DNA from: a virus
Length of the DNA: 38,729 nt
Reading direction: 5' to 3' (one strand)
Virus record (IMG/VR): IMGVR_UViG_3300021437_000051
Location: 1-38,729 of that record
The notes beneath the pieces were generated by a model. It was given only the letters and a program-made list of their open reading frames with translations. It was not told the origin of the DNA and made no database searches. Shown one piece after another: positions 6,819 to 14,477 of this stretch. Each line of letters starts with the position of its first letter. Positions within the stretch are counted from its first letter, which is position 1. The translations under genes were made by a program, and so were the position numbers.

Positions 6819-7132
6819 TGCTAATCGCCGCACTCGTTATCTACACATCCGCCGCCGTCACGATTATTGCTGATGACAAACCCACGTTTGACACCCAGTT
6901 GAAAGCCGTTGAATCGTCAGTCACAGCGACCCGTGATGACGGAACCAAGACTTACGGACGCGCACAGATTGACGGCTGCGAAAAGGGTGAAGGGCATATC
7001 TACATCCTGAACAACGGAAACAAGCGTATCGAGATTGACTACGACTGGAAAACATCCGGGCCGTTGATTGCGGACAAGATCGCGGAAGGCATCTGCAAGC
7101 AGTACCTGGGGTATGTGGGTGGAAACCTATGA
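6815..7132 (+). CDS. Exported small early protein
   Basis: A 105-aa protein with an N-terminal hydrophobic stretch (MMLIAALVIYTSAAVTIIA) that reads as a signal peptide or membrane anchor, followed by a polar domain with two cysteines (DGCEKGEGH and EGICKQY). Periplasmic location is predicted. An early-expressed envelope protein in a temperate phage could act in superinfection exclusion, but nothing in the sequence proves it. The start at 6815 follows the operon pattern (ATGA); 6806 and 6818 are also possible. Its stop overlaps the next ATG. Confidence 0.6.
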   Translation: MMLIAALVIYTSAAVTIIADDKPTFDTQLKAVESSVTATRDDGTKTYGRAQIDGCEKGEGHIYILNNGNKRIEIDYDWKTSGPLIADKIAEGICKQYLGYVGGNL

Positions 7133-7680
7133 GGGTGCTAATCGCCTGCGAGTATTCGGGACGTGTTCGGGATGCATTCATCCGTCGAGGTCATACCGCC
7201 ATGAGTTGCGATCTGTTGCCCACTGAACAACCTGGACCGCATTACAGGGGAAGTGTTGAAGATGTCATCAATGAAGAATGGGATTTGATGATTGCACATC
7301 CCCCATGCACTGATTTAGCTGTATCAGGATCACGCCACTTCGCTGCAAAAATTGCTGACGGAAGGCAACAGGCCGCACTTGATTTTGTGCAATACCTGAT
7401 GAATGCACCAATCGAACGTATCGCGATTGAAAATCCCATCAGTGTCATCAGTAGCAAGATCAGGAAGCCAGACCAGATTATTCAGCCATGGCAATTTGGA
7501 CATGGGGAAGTGAAAGCCACTTGTCTTTGGTTAAAGAACCTTCCCAAGCTTGTTCCTACAAATGTTGTTGATGGTCGCGAGCCCAAGGTTCACAGAATGG
7601 CCCCTGGACCTGACAGGTGGAAAAACAGAAGCCGCACATATCAAGGGATTGCGGATGGATTTGCGGAGCAATGGGGATGA
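7129..7680 (+). CDS. C5-cytosine-methyltransferase-like phage protein
   Basis: A 183-aa protein of the short phage DNA cytosine methyltransferase family. It opens with MRVLIACEYSGRVRDAF, an AdoMet-binding-like motif I. It then has WDLMIAHPPCTDLAVSG, with the PPC catalytic cysteine of C5 methyltransferases, and ERIAIENP, which resembles the ENV-type motif VI. The classical target-recognition domain is missing, since full-length enzymes exceed 300 aa, so activity is uncertain. The C terminus RSRTYQGIADGFAEQWG is typical of this phage family. It is the second DNA methyltransferase of the phage and has no partner nuclease. Confidence 0.75.
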   Translation: MRVLIACEYSGRVRDAFIRRGHTAMSCDLLPTEQPGPHYRGSVEDVINEEWDLMIAHPPCTDLAVSGSRHFAAKIADGRQQAALDFVQYLMNAPIERIAIENPISVISSKIRKPDQIIQPWQFGHGEVKATCLWLKNLPKLVPTNVVDGREPKVHRMAPGPDRWKNRSRTYQGIADGFAEQWG

Positions 7681-7946
7681 AATCAAAGAATCACAAGGCC
7701 ATCACAGACAAAGAGCGCATTCACATGGCTGCGGTAAAAGCCCTGTCGTGTGGGGTGTGCGGAATACCTGGGCCATCGGATGCCCACCATATCGAGCAGC
7801 AAAAGCATTTCCTTGTCATCCCGTTGTGCAAGTCCTGCCATCAAAGCAACTTCAACGGAATTCACGGACTGGCGAGGATTTGGTCGGCATACAAAACCAC
7901 AGAGATGTCAGTGCTGAACGAGACCATTGCGAGGGTGTATGCATAG
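7677..7946 (+). CDS. HNH-type nuclease, Ref-like
   Basis: An 89-aa zinc-binding nuclease-like protein. It contains CGVCG (two cysteines), DAHHIEQQKHF (the DHH-like active-site line) and CKSCHQSNFNGIHG, the layout of small phage HNH proteins such as the P1 Ref C-terminal domain, which cuts DNA together with RecA. The ATG at 7677 overlaps the upstream stop. A frame extending to 7617 exists but lies inside the methyltransferase gene. It probably takes part in recombination or DNA processing. Confidence 0.65.
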   Translation: MKSKNHKAITDKERIHMAAVKALSCGVCGIPGPSDAHHIEQQKHFLVIPLCKSCHQSNFNGIHGLARIWSAYKTTEMSVLNETIARVYA

Positions 7947-8214
7947 AACTCAGCAAAAAACTCTCAAATCAATGGAATCTCCTATTTCAGCGATTGATAG
8001 GGTAAGAAAAAATGGGCCAAGAAAACCGCTTCGGAGTCTTAAAGAATTGTCTGATGAGTTTGGGGTCAAGTATGCAGCCTTAAGGCGCTATTTGGGGCTC
8101 GATGAAAATTCTCCTAAAGCAAGATATGGAACGGGATCATCAGCAAATGGGAATAGAAATACATGGTATGACCCGGATGAAATGCGTAAATGGTGGAAGG
8201 CTAGAAACAAATGA
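7939..8214 (+). CDS. Putative helix-turn-helix protein
   Basis: A 91-aa protein with a helix-turn-helix-like segment (RSLKELSDEFGVKYAALRRY), a flexible glycine/asparagine region, and a C-terminal DPDEMRKWWKARNK typical of small DNA-binding phage proteins. The ATG at 7939 has GAGG five bases upstream. It overlaps the HNH gene end by 8 bp and its stop overlaps the next ATG. It may be a regulator of the later rightward genes, inferred from position only. Confidence 0.6.
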   Translation: MHRTQQKTLKSMESPISAIDRVRKNGPRKPLRSLKELSDEFGVKYAALRRYLGLDENSPKARYGTGSSANGNRNTWYDPDEMRKWWKARNK

Positions 8215-8480
8215 GACACGCCGCACGCAAGGATGCTAACCACGCCGAGATTGTCGAAGCACTGCGTACGGCAGGGGCTTATGTCTGGGACATAGAACTC
8301 CCGGTGGATTTATTGGTGGGATACAAGGGCAAAACCGTCTTGATGGAATTGAAGACGCCGAGAGGCAAATGGACGGATTTACAAAAGGCTTTCATGTTGT
8401 CGTGGCCTGGTGGAACGGTGGCTACTGTGCGGGACATTGAAGGCGCATTGCGGGTACTCAAGACAATGGAGAACGAATGA
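8211..8480 (+). CDS. VRR-NUC-like endonuclease
   Basis: An 89-aa minimal PD-(D/E)xK nuclease. After an N-terminal helix (NHAEIVEALRTAGAYVW) it has LPVDLLVGYKGKTVLMELK, which supplies the Asp and the E-x-K catalytic residues. It ends in LQKAFMLSWPGGTVATVRD, matching the conserved Q and the final strand of VRR-NUC proteins. Stand-alone VRR-NUC enzymes act on branched DNA, so it may resolve Holliday junctions or forks during phage recombination. It is coupled by ATGA overlaps on both sides. Confidence 0.75.
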   Translation: MRHAARKDANHAEIVEALRTAGAYVWDIELPVDLLVGYKGKTVLMELKTPRGKWTDLQKAFMLSWPGGTVATVRDIEGALRVLKTMENE

Positions 8481-8806
8481 GCAAAACAACAGCGGTTTCG
8501 TACGTCAGGGACTACCTGACAAGCGTGCGTGGTGTGAAAGTGGGCGAACGGGAGAATGCCAAGCAAGTGGCGACAAAGCTTGCAGAGTATCTCCAATGCA
8601 CTGCGCCAATATCTCTGCATGATGCCAATACCATGCTTAGCCAATTTGCAGCCGGCAAGCGTGCGCTTTTGTCGGCAAAGGCTGAAAAGTACCTACACAA
8701 TGAATTCAAGCCGCTGAATCGTGTGCGCCACGAATACCCAACAACCCGGCATATCCCGTCTCTGGTATCCGGAAAACGCGTGTATTGGGACCCGCTATGC
8801 GTCTAG
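8477..8806 (+). CDS. Hypothetical early protein
   Basis: A 109-aa basic protein with helical N-terminal half (VSYVRDYLTSVRGVKVGE, then AKQVATKLAEYLQC) and a C-terminal tail ending KRVYWDPLCV. There are no recognisable catalytic motifs. It is coupled upstream by an ATGA overlap and overlaps the next gene by 10 bp. The function is unknown. Confidence 0.6.
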   Translation: MSKTTAVSYVRDYLTSVRGVKVGERENAKQVATKLAEYLQCTAPISLHDANTMLSQFAAGKRALLSAKAEKYLHNEFKPLNRVRHEYPTTRHIPSLVSGKRVYWDPLCV

Positions 8807-9210
8807 ACGATCTGATGCACGTCATGGATCACCCGAAAACAGTCCCGATTGCGGAATACATCGGAACGCATGGGTTAGTCCCCAGCACAAAGATTCGGGA
8901 AGTTTTCCTGTCGGGAATGACGGATAGTTTCTTCAAATCCATTTTGCAATGCCTGAATCACGGCGGCGTCATCAAAGCAGGCAAGTTTGTGCGGGAGGCT
9001 GGGAAAACACCTTGCCGGGAATATGAAGCCTGCAAGGATTGGCGGAAGAAGCTAATTGTGTTGATCGAGGCCAGGATCAAGTGGCATCAGACGAAAAGGG
9101 AAACCAAGACTAAGCGGGAAAGGAAAGTCTACGACTATCCCACTGGCGACTGGGTGCAAAAGTGGAAGCCGTTCAGAGACCCGATGCACACCCTATTGAT
9201 GGGGAAATGA
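8797..9210 (+). CDS. Winged-helix-like protein with RDPM C-terminal motif
   Basis: A 137-aa protein. The N-terminal half (VPIAEYIGTHGLVPSTKIRE, then KSILQCLNHGGVIKAGKFV) looks like a winged helix. A basic linker (KRETKTKRERK) and a C-terminal peptide WKPFRDPMHTLLMGK follow. The next gene ends with almost the same peptide (WQPFRDPMLTAIFGK), so the tail is a shared functional element. ATG 8797 is used since the TTG at 8785 lies deeper in the previous gene. The protein is possibly a DNA-binding regulator; the role of the tail is unknown. Confidence 0.6.
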   Translation: MRLDDLMHVMDHPKTVPIAEYIGTHGLVPSTKIREVFLSGMTDSFFKSILQCLNHGGVIKAGKFVREAGKTPCREYEACKDWRKKLIVLIEARIKWHQTKRETKTKRERKVYDYPTGDWVQKWKPFRDPMHTLLMGK

Positions 9211-9536
9211 TGGACGCCCGTAAATCTGTTGTGCTTGAACAGTTATCCACAGGCCCCAAGACGCGGGAGCAGATGGAGGAGGCGACAGGACTACAGTTGA
9301 AGCGGGCAATTTGTTATCTCAGGGAAACGCACAAGGTATGCATCTGCGGACATGTGCCAATTCCAACGGGTGGGCGGATCACTGTTTACGAGATAGGGGA
9401 AACAGACAGAATCCAACTGAAACGCCAAGAACTGAAGAAGATGCGAAAACAGCGGGAAACATGGGTGACAACATGGCAACCATTCCGAGACCCGATGCTA
9501 ACGGCGATCTTTGGGAAACGGGCACACGATGAATAA
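9207..9536 (+). CDS. Second winged-helix-like protein with RDPM C-terminal motif
   Basis: A 109-aa protein starting MMDARKSVVLEQL, with an HTH/winged-helix pattern (TGPKTREQMEEATGLQLKRA, then a strand pair around GGRITVYEIG). The C terminus WQPFRDPMLTAIFGKRAHDE repeats the tail of the preceding protein. The start overlaps the upstream stop (ATGA) with GGGGA before it. It is the last gene before the terminator at 9586-9611. A 13-bp repeat shared with three other sites overlaps its final codons. Confidence 0.6.
   Translation: MMDARKSVVLEQLSTGPKTREQMEEATGLQLKRAICYLRETHKVCICGHVPIPTGGRITVYEIGETDRIQLKRQELKKMRKQRETWVTTWQPFRDPMLTAIFGKRAHDE
9516..9528 (+). repeat. Dispersed 13-bp repeat AAACGGGCACACG, copy 1
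   Basis: One of four exact copies (also 11199, 11955 and 18159, same orientation). This copy continues ...ATGA. It encodes KRAH at the end of the last early gene, just before the late module. Confidence 0.75.
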
Positions 9537-9567
9537 GTGAAAGCCGTTACATTGGGCCGTCTCCACG

Positions 9568-9611
9568 CACTCTCACGAGTGTTTAAGGGCGGCTCAGTCC
9601 GCCCTCTTTTT
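9568..9611 (+). terminator. Rho-independent terminator (with an extra small hairpin)
   Basis: AGGGCGG (9586-9592) pairs with CCGCCCT (9599-9605) across a six-base loop and is followed by CTTTTT. A small hairpin CACTC/GAGTG lies just upstream (9568-9581). It separates the early rightward genes from the terminase genes and should end early transcription unless antitermination occurs. The 9537-9632 gap holds nothing else obvious. Confidence 0.8.
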
Positions 9612-9632
9612 GCTACCCCTTAGGGGCGTAAA

Positions 9633-9932
9633 ATGACCAATAAAGAAATTCAGTCAGTTAAGCGCGTTCCAAATCCCAAGGGACGAACTCCCGGCGTTCC
9701 AAACAAGGCAACAGCCAATGCTAGAGCGGCCATTGCTCGCTTGGTTGATGACAACGCATTGCGTATGCAGGGATGGCTAGATCAGATTGCTGAAGAACAG
9801 GGTGCATTGGCAGCTTGGAAATGCATGTCTGATGTCATCGAGTACCACATCCCCAAGTTGGCGCGCACTGAACACACAGGCGCGGATGGTGGTGAGATCA
9901 AAACTAGCCTGACCGTCAACTTTGGCAAATGA
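9633..9932 (+). CDS. Terminase small subunit-like protein
   Basis: A 99-aa protein beginning MTNKEIQSVKRVPNPKGRTP. The basic GRTPGVPNKAT stretch followed by a helix (ANARAAIARLVDDN) and AWKCMSDVIEYHIPKLART is characteristic of DUF5681-like small terminase proteins that recognise phage DNA for packaging. The stop overlaps the large subunit ATG. TAGGGG lies nearby upstream as a ribosome-binding site. Confidence 0.75.
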   Translation: MTNKEIQSVKRVPNPKGRTPGVPNKATANARAAIARLVDDNALRMQGWLDQIAEEQGALAAWKCMSDVIEYHIPKLARTEHTGADGGEIKTSLTVNFGK

Positions 9933-11197
9933 CAGATATCAGGATTGGAAAGCCGTTCAGGTTCCTATTCGAGAAAAGTCGGGGAAAAGTTGCCTATGGT
10001 GGTCGAGGGAGCGGCAAGAGTGTCTCGTTTGCACGGGCTCTCCTGGTGCAGGGTGCAGCCTCCCCACTCAAGATACTGTGTGCACGCGAGACGCAGACAT
10101 CGATCAATGAATCCGTGTATGACCTGCTGCGTACACAGATAGGCGAATGCGACATTGAATCGTTCTATGACGTTCTGGCGAACGAAATCAGGGGAAAGAA
10201 TGGCACCCGTTTTGTGTTTGCCGGCCTGAGGCAACAAGGGATTGCCAACATCAAGTCGTTCAATGATGTTGACAGATGCTGGGTAGAAGAAGCCCAAGTC
10301 GTCAGCAAGCGATCGTGGGATGTATTGCTTCCTACCATCCGCAAGCCGGGGTCTGAAATCTGGTGTTCAATGAACCCGGAACTAGACACGGATGAAACCT
10401 ATCTGCGGTTCATTCAGACGCCCCCGGATGGGTGGATTGTCCGCAGGGTGAACTATGATGAAAATGAGTGGTTTACGGATGAACTCGAAGCGGAGCGCCT
10501 GGACACACTCAAGCGCGACCCGGCAGGCTACAAGAACATTTGGGACGGTGAGCCGAGGGCGGCAGTTGATGGCGCTATCTATGCCGATGAGGTGGCGAAG
10601 GCATATGAACTCGGGAGAGTTAGAAACATTCCGCACGATCCCCAACTACGGACACATGTTGTCTTTGATCTTGGCTTCAATGACTCCATGGCGATCATTC
10701 TGGTGCAGAAAGTGGCGTCAGAAATCCGGGTCATTCATCACATTGAAGACTCTCAGCGCACATTGGCTAGCTATTCGCAAGAGTTGAAAACGTTGGACTT
10801 TGGTGGTGAGCCGATCAATTGGGGCTCTGTCTACCTGCCTCACGATGGGTTTGCGGTCAGGCATCAGTCAGGGATTGATGATGCAAGCGTCATGCGGGGC
10901 CTAGGTTGGACGATTGCCCAGACGCCTAACACTTCTGTCGAGTCTGGCATCAATCGAAGCCGTGAGATGTTTTCCCGTGTCTACTTTGACGCTGAACGCT
11001 GCGACAGGCTGCTCCAATGTCTGAAGCGTTACCGCAGGCACATTAGTAACTCGACTGGGGCTATTGGGGCGCCGATTCACGACGAGTATTCACACTCTGC
11101 AGACGCATTCCGGTATCTGGCGTTGAACGAAAGCCAGTTGACCAATGAGGAATGGGGCGGACAGAAGATGAATTACCCGAGATTGAATTACGCCTAG
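9929..11197 (+). CDS. terL: Terminase large subunit (PBSX/Terminase_3 type)
   Basis: A 422-aa packaging motor. The ATPase domain has Walker A GGRGSGKS near residue 24, a coupling and Walker B region VDRCWVEEAQ near 113, and a C-motif-like WCSMNPELDTDETY. The nuclease domain starts at THVVFDLGFNDSMAIILV with its metal-binding Asp and continues to HDEYSHSADAFRYLAL, which carries the final conserved Asp. The length is normal for the family. It overlaps the small subunit gene (ATGA). The stop is followed within 2 bases by repeat copy 2 and then by a structured RNA element. Confidence 0.95.
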   Translation: MTDIRIGKPFRFLFEKSRGKVAYGGRGSGKSVSFARALLVQGAASPLKILCARETQTSINESVYDLLRTQIGECDIESFYDVLANEIRGKNGTRFVFAGLRQQGIANIKSFNDVDRCWVEEAQVVSKRSWDVLLPTIRKPGSEIWCSMNPELDTDETYLRFIQTPPDGWIVRRVNYDENEWFTDELEAERLDTLKRDPAGYKNIWDGEPRAAVDGAIYADEVAKAYELGRVRNIPHDPQLRTHVVFDLGFNDSMAIILVQKVASEIRVIHHIEDSQRTLASYSQELKTLDFGGEPINWGSVYLPHDGFAVRHQSGIDDASVMRGLGWTIAQTPNTSVESGINRSREMFSRVYFDAERCDRLLQCLKRYRRHISNSTGAIGAPIHDEYSHSADAFRYLALNESQLTNEEWGGQKMNYPRLNYA

Positions 11198-11198
11198 A

Positions 11199-11211
11199 AA
11201 ACGGGCACACG
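11199..11211 (+). repeat. Dispersed 13-bp repeat AAACGGGCACACG, copy 2
   Basis: Exact copy, non-coding here, starting two bases after the large terminase stop codon. Confidence 0.75.
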
Positions 11212-11234
11212 CTGCTTGTTGTTTATTGAATAGA

Positions 11235-11349
11235 CTGCCAACAGTTACCTAGCGTGGCAGCTAAACATAGCCCTTTAGTCAGGGTTCCCATGGGAGAAAT
11301 CCCAACAGCCGCCACGCTCGGGAACCTTGACTAAAGGGCTTTTTCTTTG
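11235..11349 (+). ncRNA. Structured RNA element ending in a strong terminator
   Basis: A 21-bp helix with one G-U pair joins AGCCCTTTAGTC... (11269-11289) to 11320-11340, followed by TTTTTCTTT, so it can terminate transcription. Its 30-base loop holds a small GNRA-capped hairpin (TGGGA-GAAA-TCCCA, 11291-11304) and AGCCGCCACGCT (11307-11318). The latter can pair with AGCGTGGCAGCT upstream (11251-11262, one mismatch), which would form a pseudoknot. The upstream strand can instead pair as CTGCCA/TGGCAG (11235-11240 with 11255-11260). It lies between the terminase and HNH genes. It may be only an elaborate terminator, or it may be a processed or regulatory RNA. Confidence 0.6.
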
Positions 11350-11414
11350 GTCAAGCGATATGCAGGCAGGGAGGGATAACCGCCGACGCTGCGTATTGGA
11401 ATGGGCCAAGGACG

Positions 11415-11618
11415 ATGCACAAGGGCCAAGCGTGGGTGATAGTGGATAGAGCGCGTGCGGGGTCGAGATATCAAATCGGCGGAAAGTCTTTCCTATATGT
11501 ATGCGTCCGAGGGGAACTCAGGAAGCAGGCATTCACGGGCTTTGTTCATTCAGAGCTTGGGGATGCTATGCCAACGAACCGGAAGAATCTAGGAAGCAGT
11601 AGGAAAGACAATGGCTAG
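11415..11618 (+). CDS. Small hypothetical protein before HNH gene
   Basis: A 67-aa frame starting MHKGQAWVIVDRARAGSRYQ with AAGGA just before the ATG (short spacing). The N-terminal two thirds have a plausible beta-rich pattern (KSFLYVCVRGELRKQAFTGF). It overlaps the HNH gene by 8 bp. It lies downstream of the terminator-like RNA element. The function is unknown and the reality of the gene is moderate. Confidence 0.45.
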   Translation: MHKGQAWVIVDRARAGSRYQIGGKSFLYVCVRGELRKQAFTGFVHSELGDAMPTNRKNLGSSRKDNG

Positions 11619-12018
11619 CAAACAAGTAAAGCAACTGATAGCAAGACAGAGGAAAGCGGGATATGTGGTCAAACTGCTTTCAATGTCTGACAATGAAATT
11701 GCTGAGTCAATTCGCAGAAGTTCAGACGGTTTCCTCTTTTCCCCTGAATGGCGGAAATTACGGGATGAAACTGTCAATAGGTATGGAACGCAATGCATGT
11801 GCTGCGGAATCCATCCGAAGCCAAAAAATTTGAATGTTGACCACATAAAGCCGCGTAAATTATTCCCGGAGTTGGCGCTTGATCCTGAAAATCTGCAAAT
11901 ACTTTGCGGGCGCTGCAATAAAGCAAAGGGCAATAAGCGATTCACTGACTACAGAAACGGGCACACGATAACCCGCAATAAATTGCTAGCCTTAGGACAT
12001 GACTGCGGATTCCGTTGA
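11611..12018 (+). CDS. HNH endonuclease
   Basis: A 135-aa nuclease. The HNH core is complete: CMCCG (zinc pair), LNVDHIKPRKLFPELALDP (the catalytic His in DH), ENLQILCGRCNKAKGN (the second zinc pair and the final N). The N-terminal region is basic and helical. AGGAAAGACA precedes the ATG. HNH proteins beside the terminase, such as HK97 gp74, assist packaging-related cleavage, so this is a likely role; a free-standing homing endonuclease is the alternative. Repeat copy 3 overlaps its C-terminal coding region. Confidence 0.85.
   Translation: MASKQVKQLIARQRKAGYVVKLLSMSDNEIAESIRRSSDGFLFSPEWRKLRDETVNRYGTQCMCCGIHPKPKNLNVDHIKPRKLFPELALDPENLQILCGRCNKAKGNKRFTDYRNGHTITRNKLLALGHDCGFR
11955..11967 (+). 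repeat. Dispersed 13-bp repeat AAACGGGCACACG, copy 3
   Basis: Exact copy inside the HNH gene near its 3' end, read there as RNGHT, a different frame from copies 1 and 4. This shows that DNA rather than protein sequence is conserved. Confidence 0.75.
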
Positions 12019-12053
12019 ATCTAAGCACAAGGTCATTTACTCCAAGGCCACGC

Positions 12054-14477
12054 ATGAAGCCGGAACCAATTAGCGACGATGAATTGCTCGTTATCACTGA
12101 CAGAGAGATTCGCAACGCATTTGGCTACCGCACTGGCAAATTGTCCGAAGCAAGGCGCAAGGCTTTGCAGTATTACATGGGCGTCGCGGTTGGCGATCTA
12201 GCTCCACCGGACATTGAAGGGCGTTCGCAGGTTGTGTCGCATGATGTTGCGGACACCATTGAGGGGATGCTTCCTGAACTGCTGAAGATATTCACCGCAG
12301 GCGACAATGTGGTGGAGTTTCAGCCTCAGTCTGAAGGCGATGAAGAAGCTGCAGAGAATGCGACGGACTACTGCAATTACGTGTTCTATCGGCAGAACAC
12401 GGGATTTCAGACGCTGTACACATGGTTCAAGGATGCGCTGCTGTCAAAGGTTGGTATTCTCAAGGTCTATTGGGATGACAAGGTAGAAGTTGCCCGAGAG
12501 GTCTATAACGGCTTGAGTGATGTTGAACTCGCCACCATTGCGGACGATGAGGAAGTCGAGATCATCGAGCATACGGCAGTCCCGGATGAGGATGCCGAAG
12601 AACAGAAGCAGCAGGTTGTCCAGCAACTAACGGAACAGTTGCAGCAGATGCAGGCCCAGGCGCAACAGATGCCTCCGGAGCAGATGCAGACGGTTGGACA
12701 GCAGATGCAGCAGCAAACGCAAGGGTTGATGCAGCAATTGCAGCAGGTTCAGTCAACACCTGTACCGCCGTTGCACAACATCACATGCAAGCGAAGCAAG
12801 AAGTGCGGACGTGTACGCATTGAAAACGTCCCGCCTGAAGAATTCCTGTTTAGCCGTCAGGGCAAGACGGCGAAAGAGACGCCATTCGTTGCGCATCAGC
12901 GGCAGCTTACTTTGTCTGACCTGCGTCAAATGGGCTATGACGTTGGCGACGATCTGACAGACGATGATCAGATCAGCGCATTGTCTGCGGAACGAATCGA
13001 ACGTGTGTCGTCTGACGATGAGTACGGCGGTTATGCGTCTGCGTATGAAAGCGGGGCAACGACTCCGGCCATGCGTCATATCTGGGTGACAGAGTGCTAT
13101 CTGCAGGCCGATAGGAATGGCGACGGCGTAGCTGAATGGCTTAAGGTACTGCGTGCTGGTCATCAGTTGATCGATGTTGAAGAGTGCGACGGACCTCCGT
13201 TTGTCACCATCTGCCCGATTCCACTACCACATCGCTTCTTCGGGCTGTCTATCGCTGATGTGACGATGGAAACGCAACGGGTGAAGACTTCACTGCTGCG
13301 GGCTGCACTCGACAATCAATACATCCAAGCCAACGGGCGTAATTGGGCGGTTGAAGGTCAAGTGAACCTTGATGACCTGATGACATCGCGTCCTGGTGGC
13401 GTTGTGCGGGTCAAGACACCTAACGCGGTTGGCCCAATGCAACAAGGGTTGGGCGATTCACAAGGCGTCATGAGTCTGCTTGAGTACATGGAAACCGTCA
13501 AAGAGGCTCGCAGCGGCTATAAACGCCACGGTCAATCGACTGACACCAATGCGCTCAGCACGACAGCAACAGGCGTTAACGCTGTCCAAGAGGCTGAAAG
13601 CGAACGGGTTGAACTGGTGGCCCGCATCTTTGCTGAAACAGGCGTTACTGACCTGTTCAGCATGATCCTGAAACTTGTTTGCCAGTATCAGGACAAGCCA
13701 GCACAGATGAAGGTTGCGGGCAATTGGAAGATTGCAGACCCGCGTGAATGGCGAAACAAGTTCGACCTGATCATCAATGTCGGGCTTGGCACAGGAAACA
13801 AAGATGCCATTGTTAGCCACTTGATGGCGCTGCAAAACTTCATGGCAGGCCCTGCCGCAATGGCGGGCATTGTTCAGCCTGAGAATCTGTACAACTACGG
13901 CGAAGAGCTTGTGAAGAATCTCGGGATTAAGTCGCCTGACAAGTTCTTCACATCACCCGACAAGATTCAGCCGCAGCAACCTCCTCCACCTGACCCAATG
14001 ATTGCGATCAAAGGGCAGGAATTGCAGGTGCGCACGCAAGAGATACAAGCGGACATGGCTAAAACGCAGATGACCTTGCAGGCGCAGGCAACACAGGCGC
14101 AGCAGGATAACCAATTGAAGCTGTACATCGCGGAACTCAACAGCAAGACGCAGGAAGTTGTCGCGCAGATGAAAGCTTCTATCGATGAGCAATCGCAAAT
14201 CCTGAACGCTCAAGCCAATCAGCAGCGTGCAGAGAATGAAAACTTGCGCAGCCAAATCATGATGCTGGACAAGATGCAGCAGGCCACATTGCAGTCTGCG
14301 TCTAACAGCACCATGCAACAGGCCAACAATAACGAGAGCGGCAACCACGTTGCTACTGCATTGGCAGGGTTGGCAGATGGTATCAAAGCCTTGCAAGAAC
14401 TTCACAGCAAGCCCAAGGATATTCAATTCGTACGCGATCCCAATACTGGGAAAGCATTAGGCGCGAGGGTGCAATGA
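12054..14477 (+). CDS. Portal protein (P22/podovirus-like, large)
   Basis: An 807-aa portal forming the DNA channel at the capsid vertex. N-terminal landmarks are LSEARRKALQYYMGVAVGDL and SQVVSHDVADTIEGMLPELL, followed by QTLYTWFKDALLSKVGILKV. A Gln-rich coiled insertion lies at about residues 180-245 (QQLTEQLQQMQAQAQQM). The crown/barrel end is a long Gln-rich coiled coil (residues about 640-770). The start at 12054 is used with AAGG five bases upstream; a TTG at 12015 overlaps the HNH stop and is the alternative. It is followed by an ATGA-coupled small gene. Confidence 0.9.
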   Translation: MKPEPISDDELLVITDREIRNAFGYRTGKLSEARRKALQYYMGVAVGDLAPPDIEGRSQVVSHDVADTIEGMLPELLKIFTAGDNVVEFQPQSEGDEEAAENATDYCNYVFYRQNTGFQTLYTWFKDALLSKVGILKVYWDDKVEVAREVYNGLSDVELATIADDEEVEIIEHTAVPDEDAEEQKQQVVQQLTEQLQQMQAQAQQMPPEQMQTVGQQMQQQTQGLMQQLQQVQSTPVPPLHNITCKRSKKCGRVRIENVPPEEFLFSRQGKTAKETPFVAHQRQLTLSDLRQMGYDVGDDLTDDDQISALSAERIERVSSDDEYGGYASAYESGATTPAMRHIWVTECYLQADRNGDGVAEWLKVLRAGHQLIDVEECDGPPFVTICPIPLPHRFFGLSIADVTMETQRVKTSLLRAALDNQYIQANGRNWAVEGQVNLDDLMTSRPGGVVRVKTPNAVGPMQQGLGDSQGVMSLLEYMETVKEARSGYKRHGQSTDTNALSTTATGVNAVQEAESERVELVARIFAETGVTDLFSMILKLVCQYQDKPAQMKVAGNWKIADPREWRNKFDLIINVGLGTGNKDAIVSHLMALQNFMAGPAAMAGIVQPENLYNYGEELVKNLGIKSPDKFFTSPDKIQPQQPPPPDPMIAIKGQELQVRTQEIQADMAKTQMTLQAQATQAQQDNQLKLYIAELNSKTQEVVAQMKASIDEQSQILNAQANQQRAENENLRSQIMMLDKMQQATLQSASNSTMQQANNNESGNHVATALAGLADGIKALQELHSKPKDIQFVRDPNTGKALGARVQ

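Noticed and set aside
11212-11610. Group I/II intron or diversity-generating element near the terminase.
   Set aside because: The terminase and HNH proteins are complete, there is no reverse transcriptase or template repeat pair anywhere in the window, and the RNA fold is too small for an intron.
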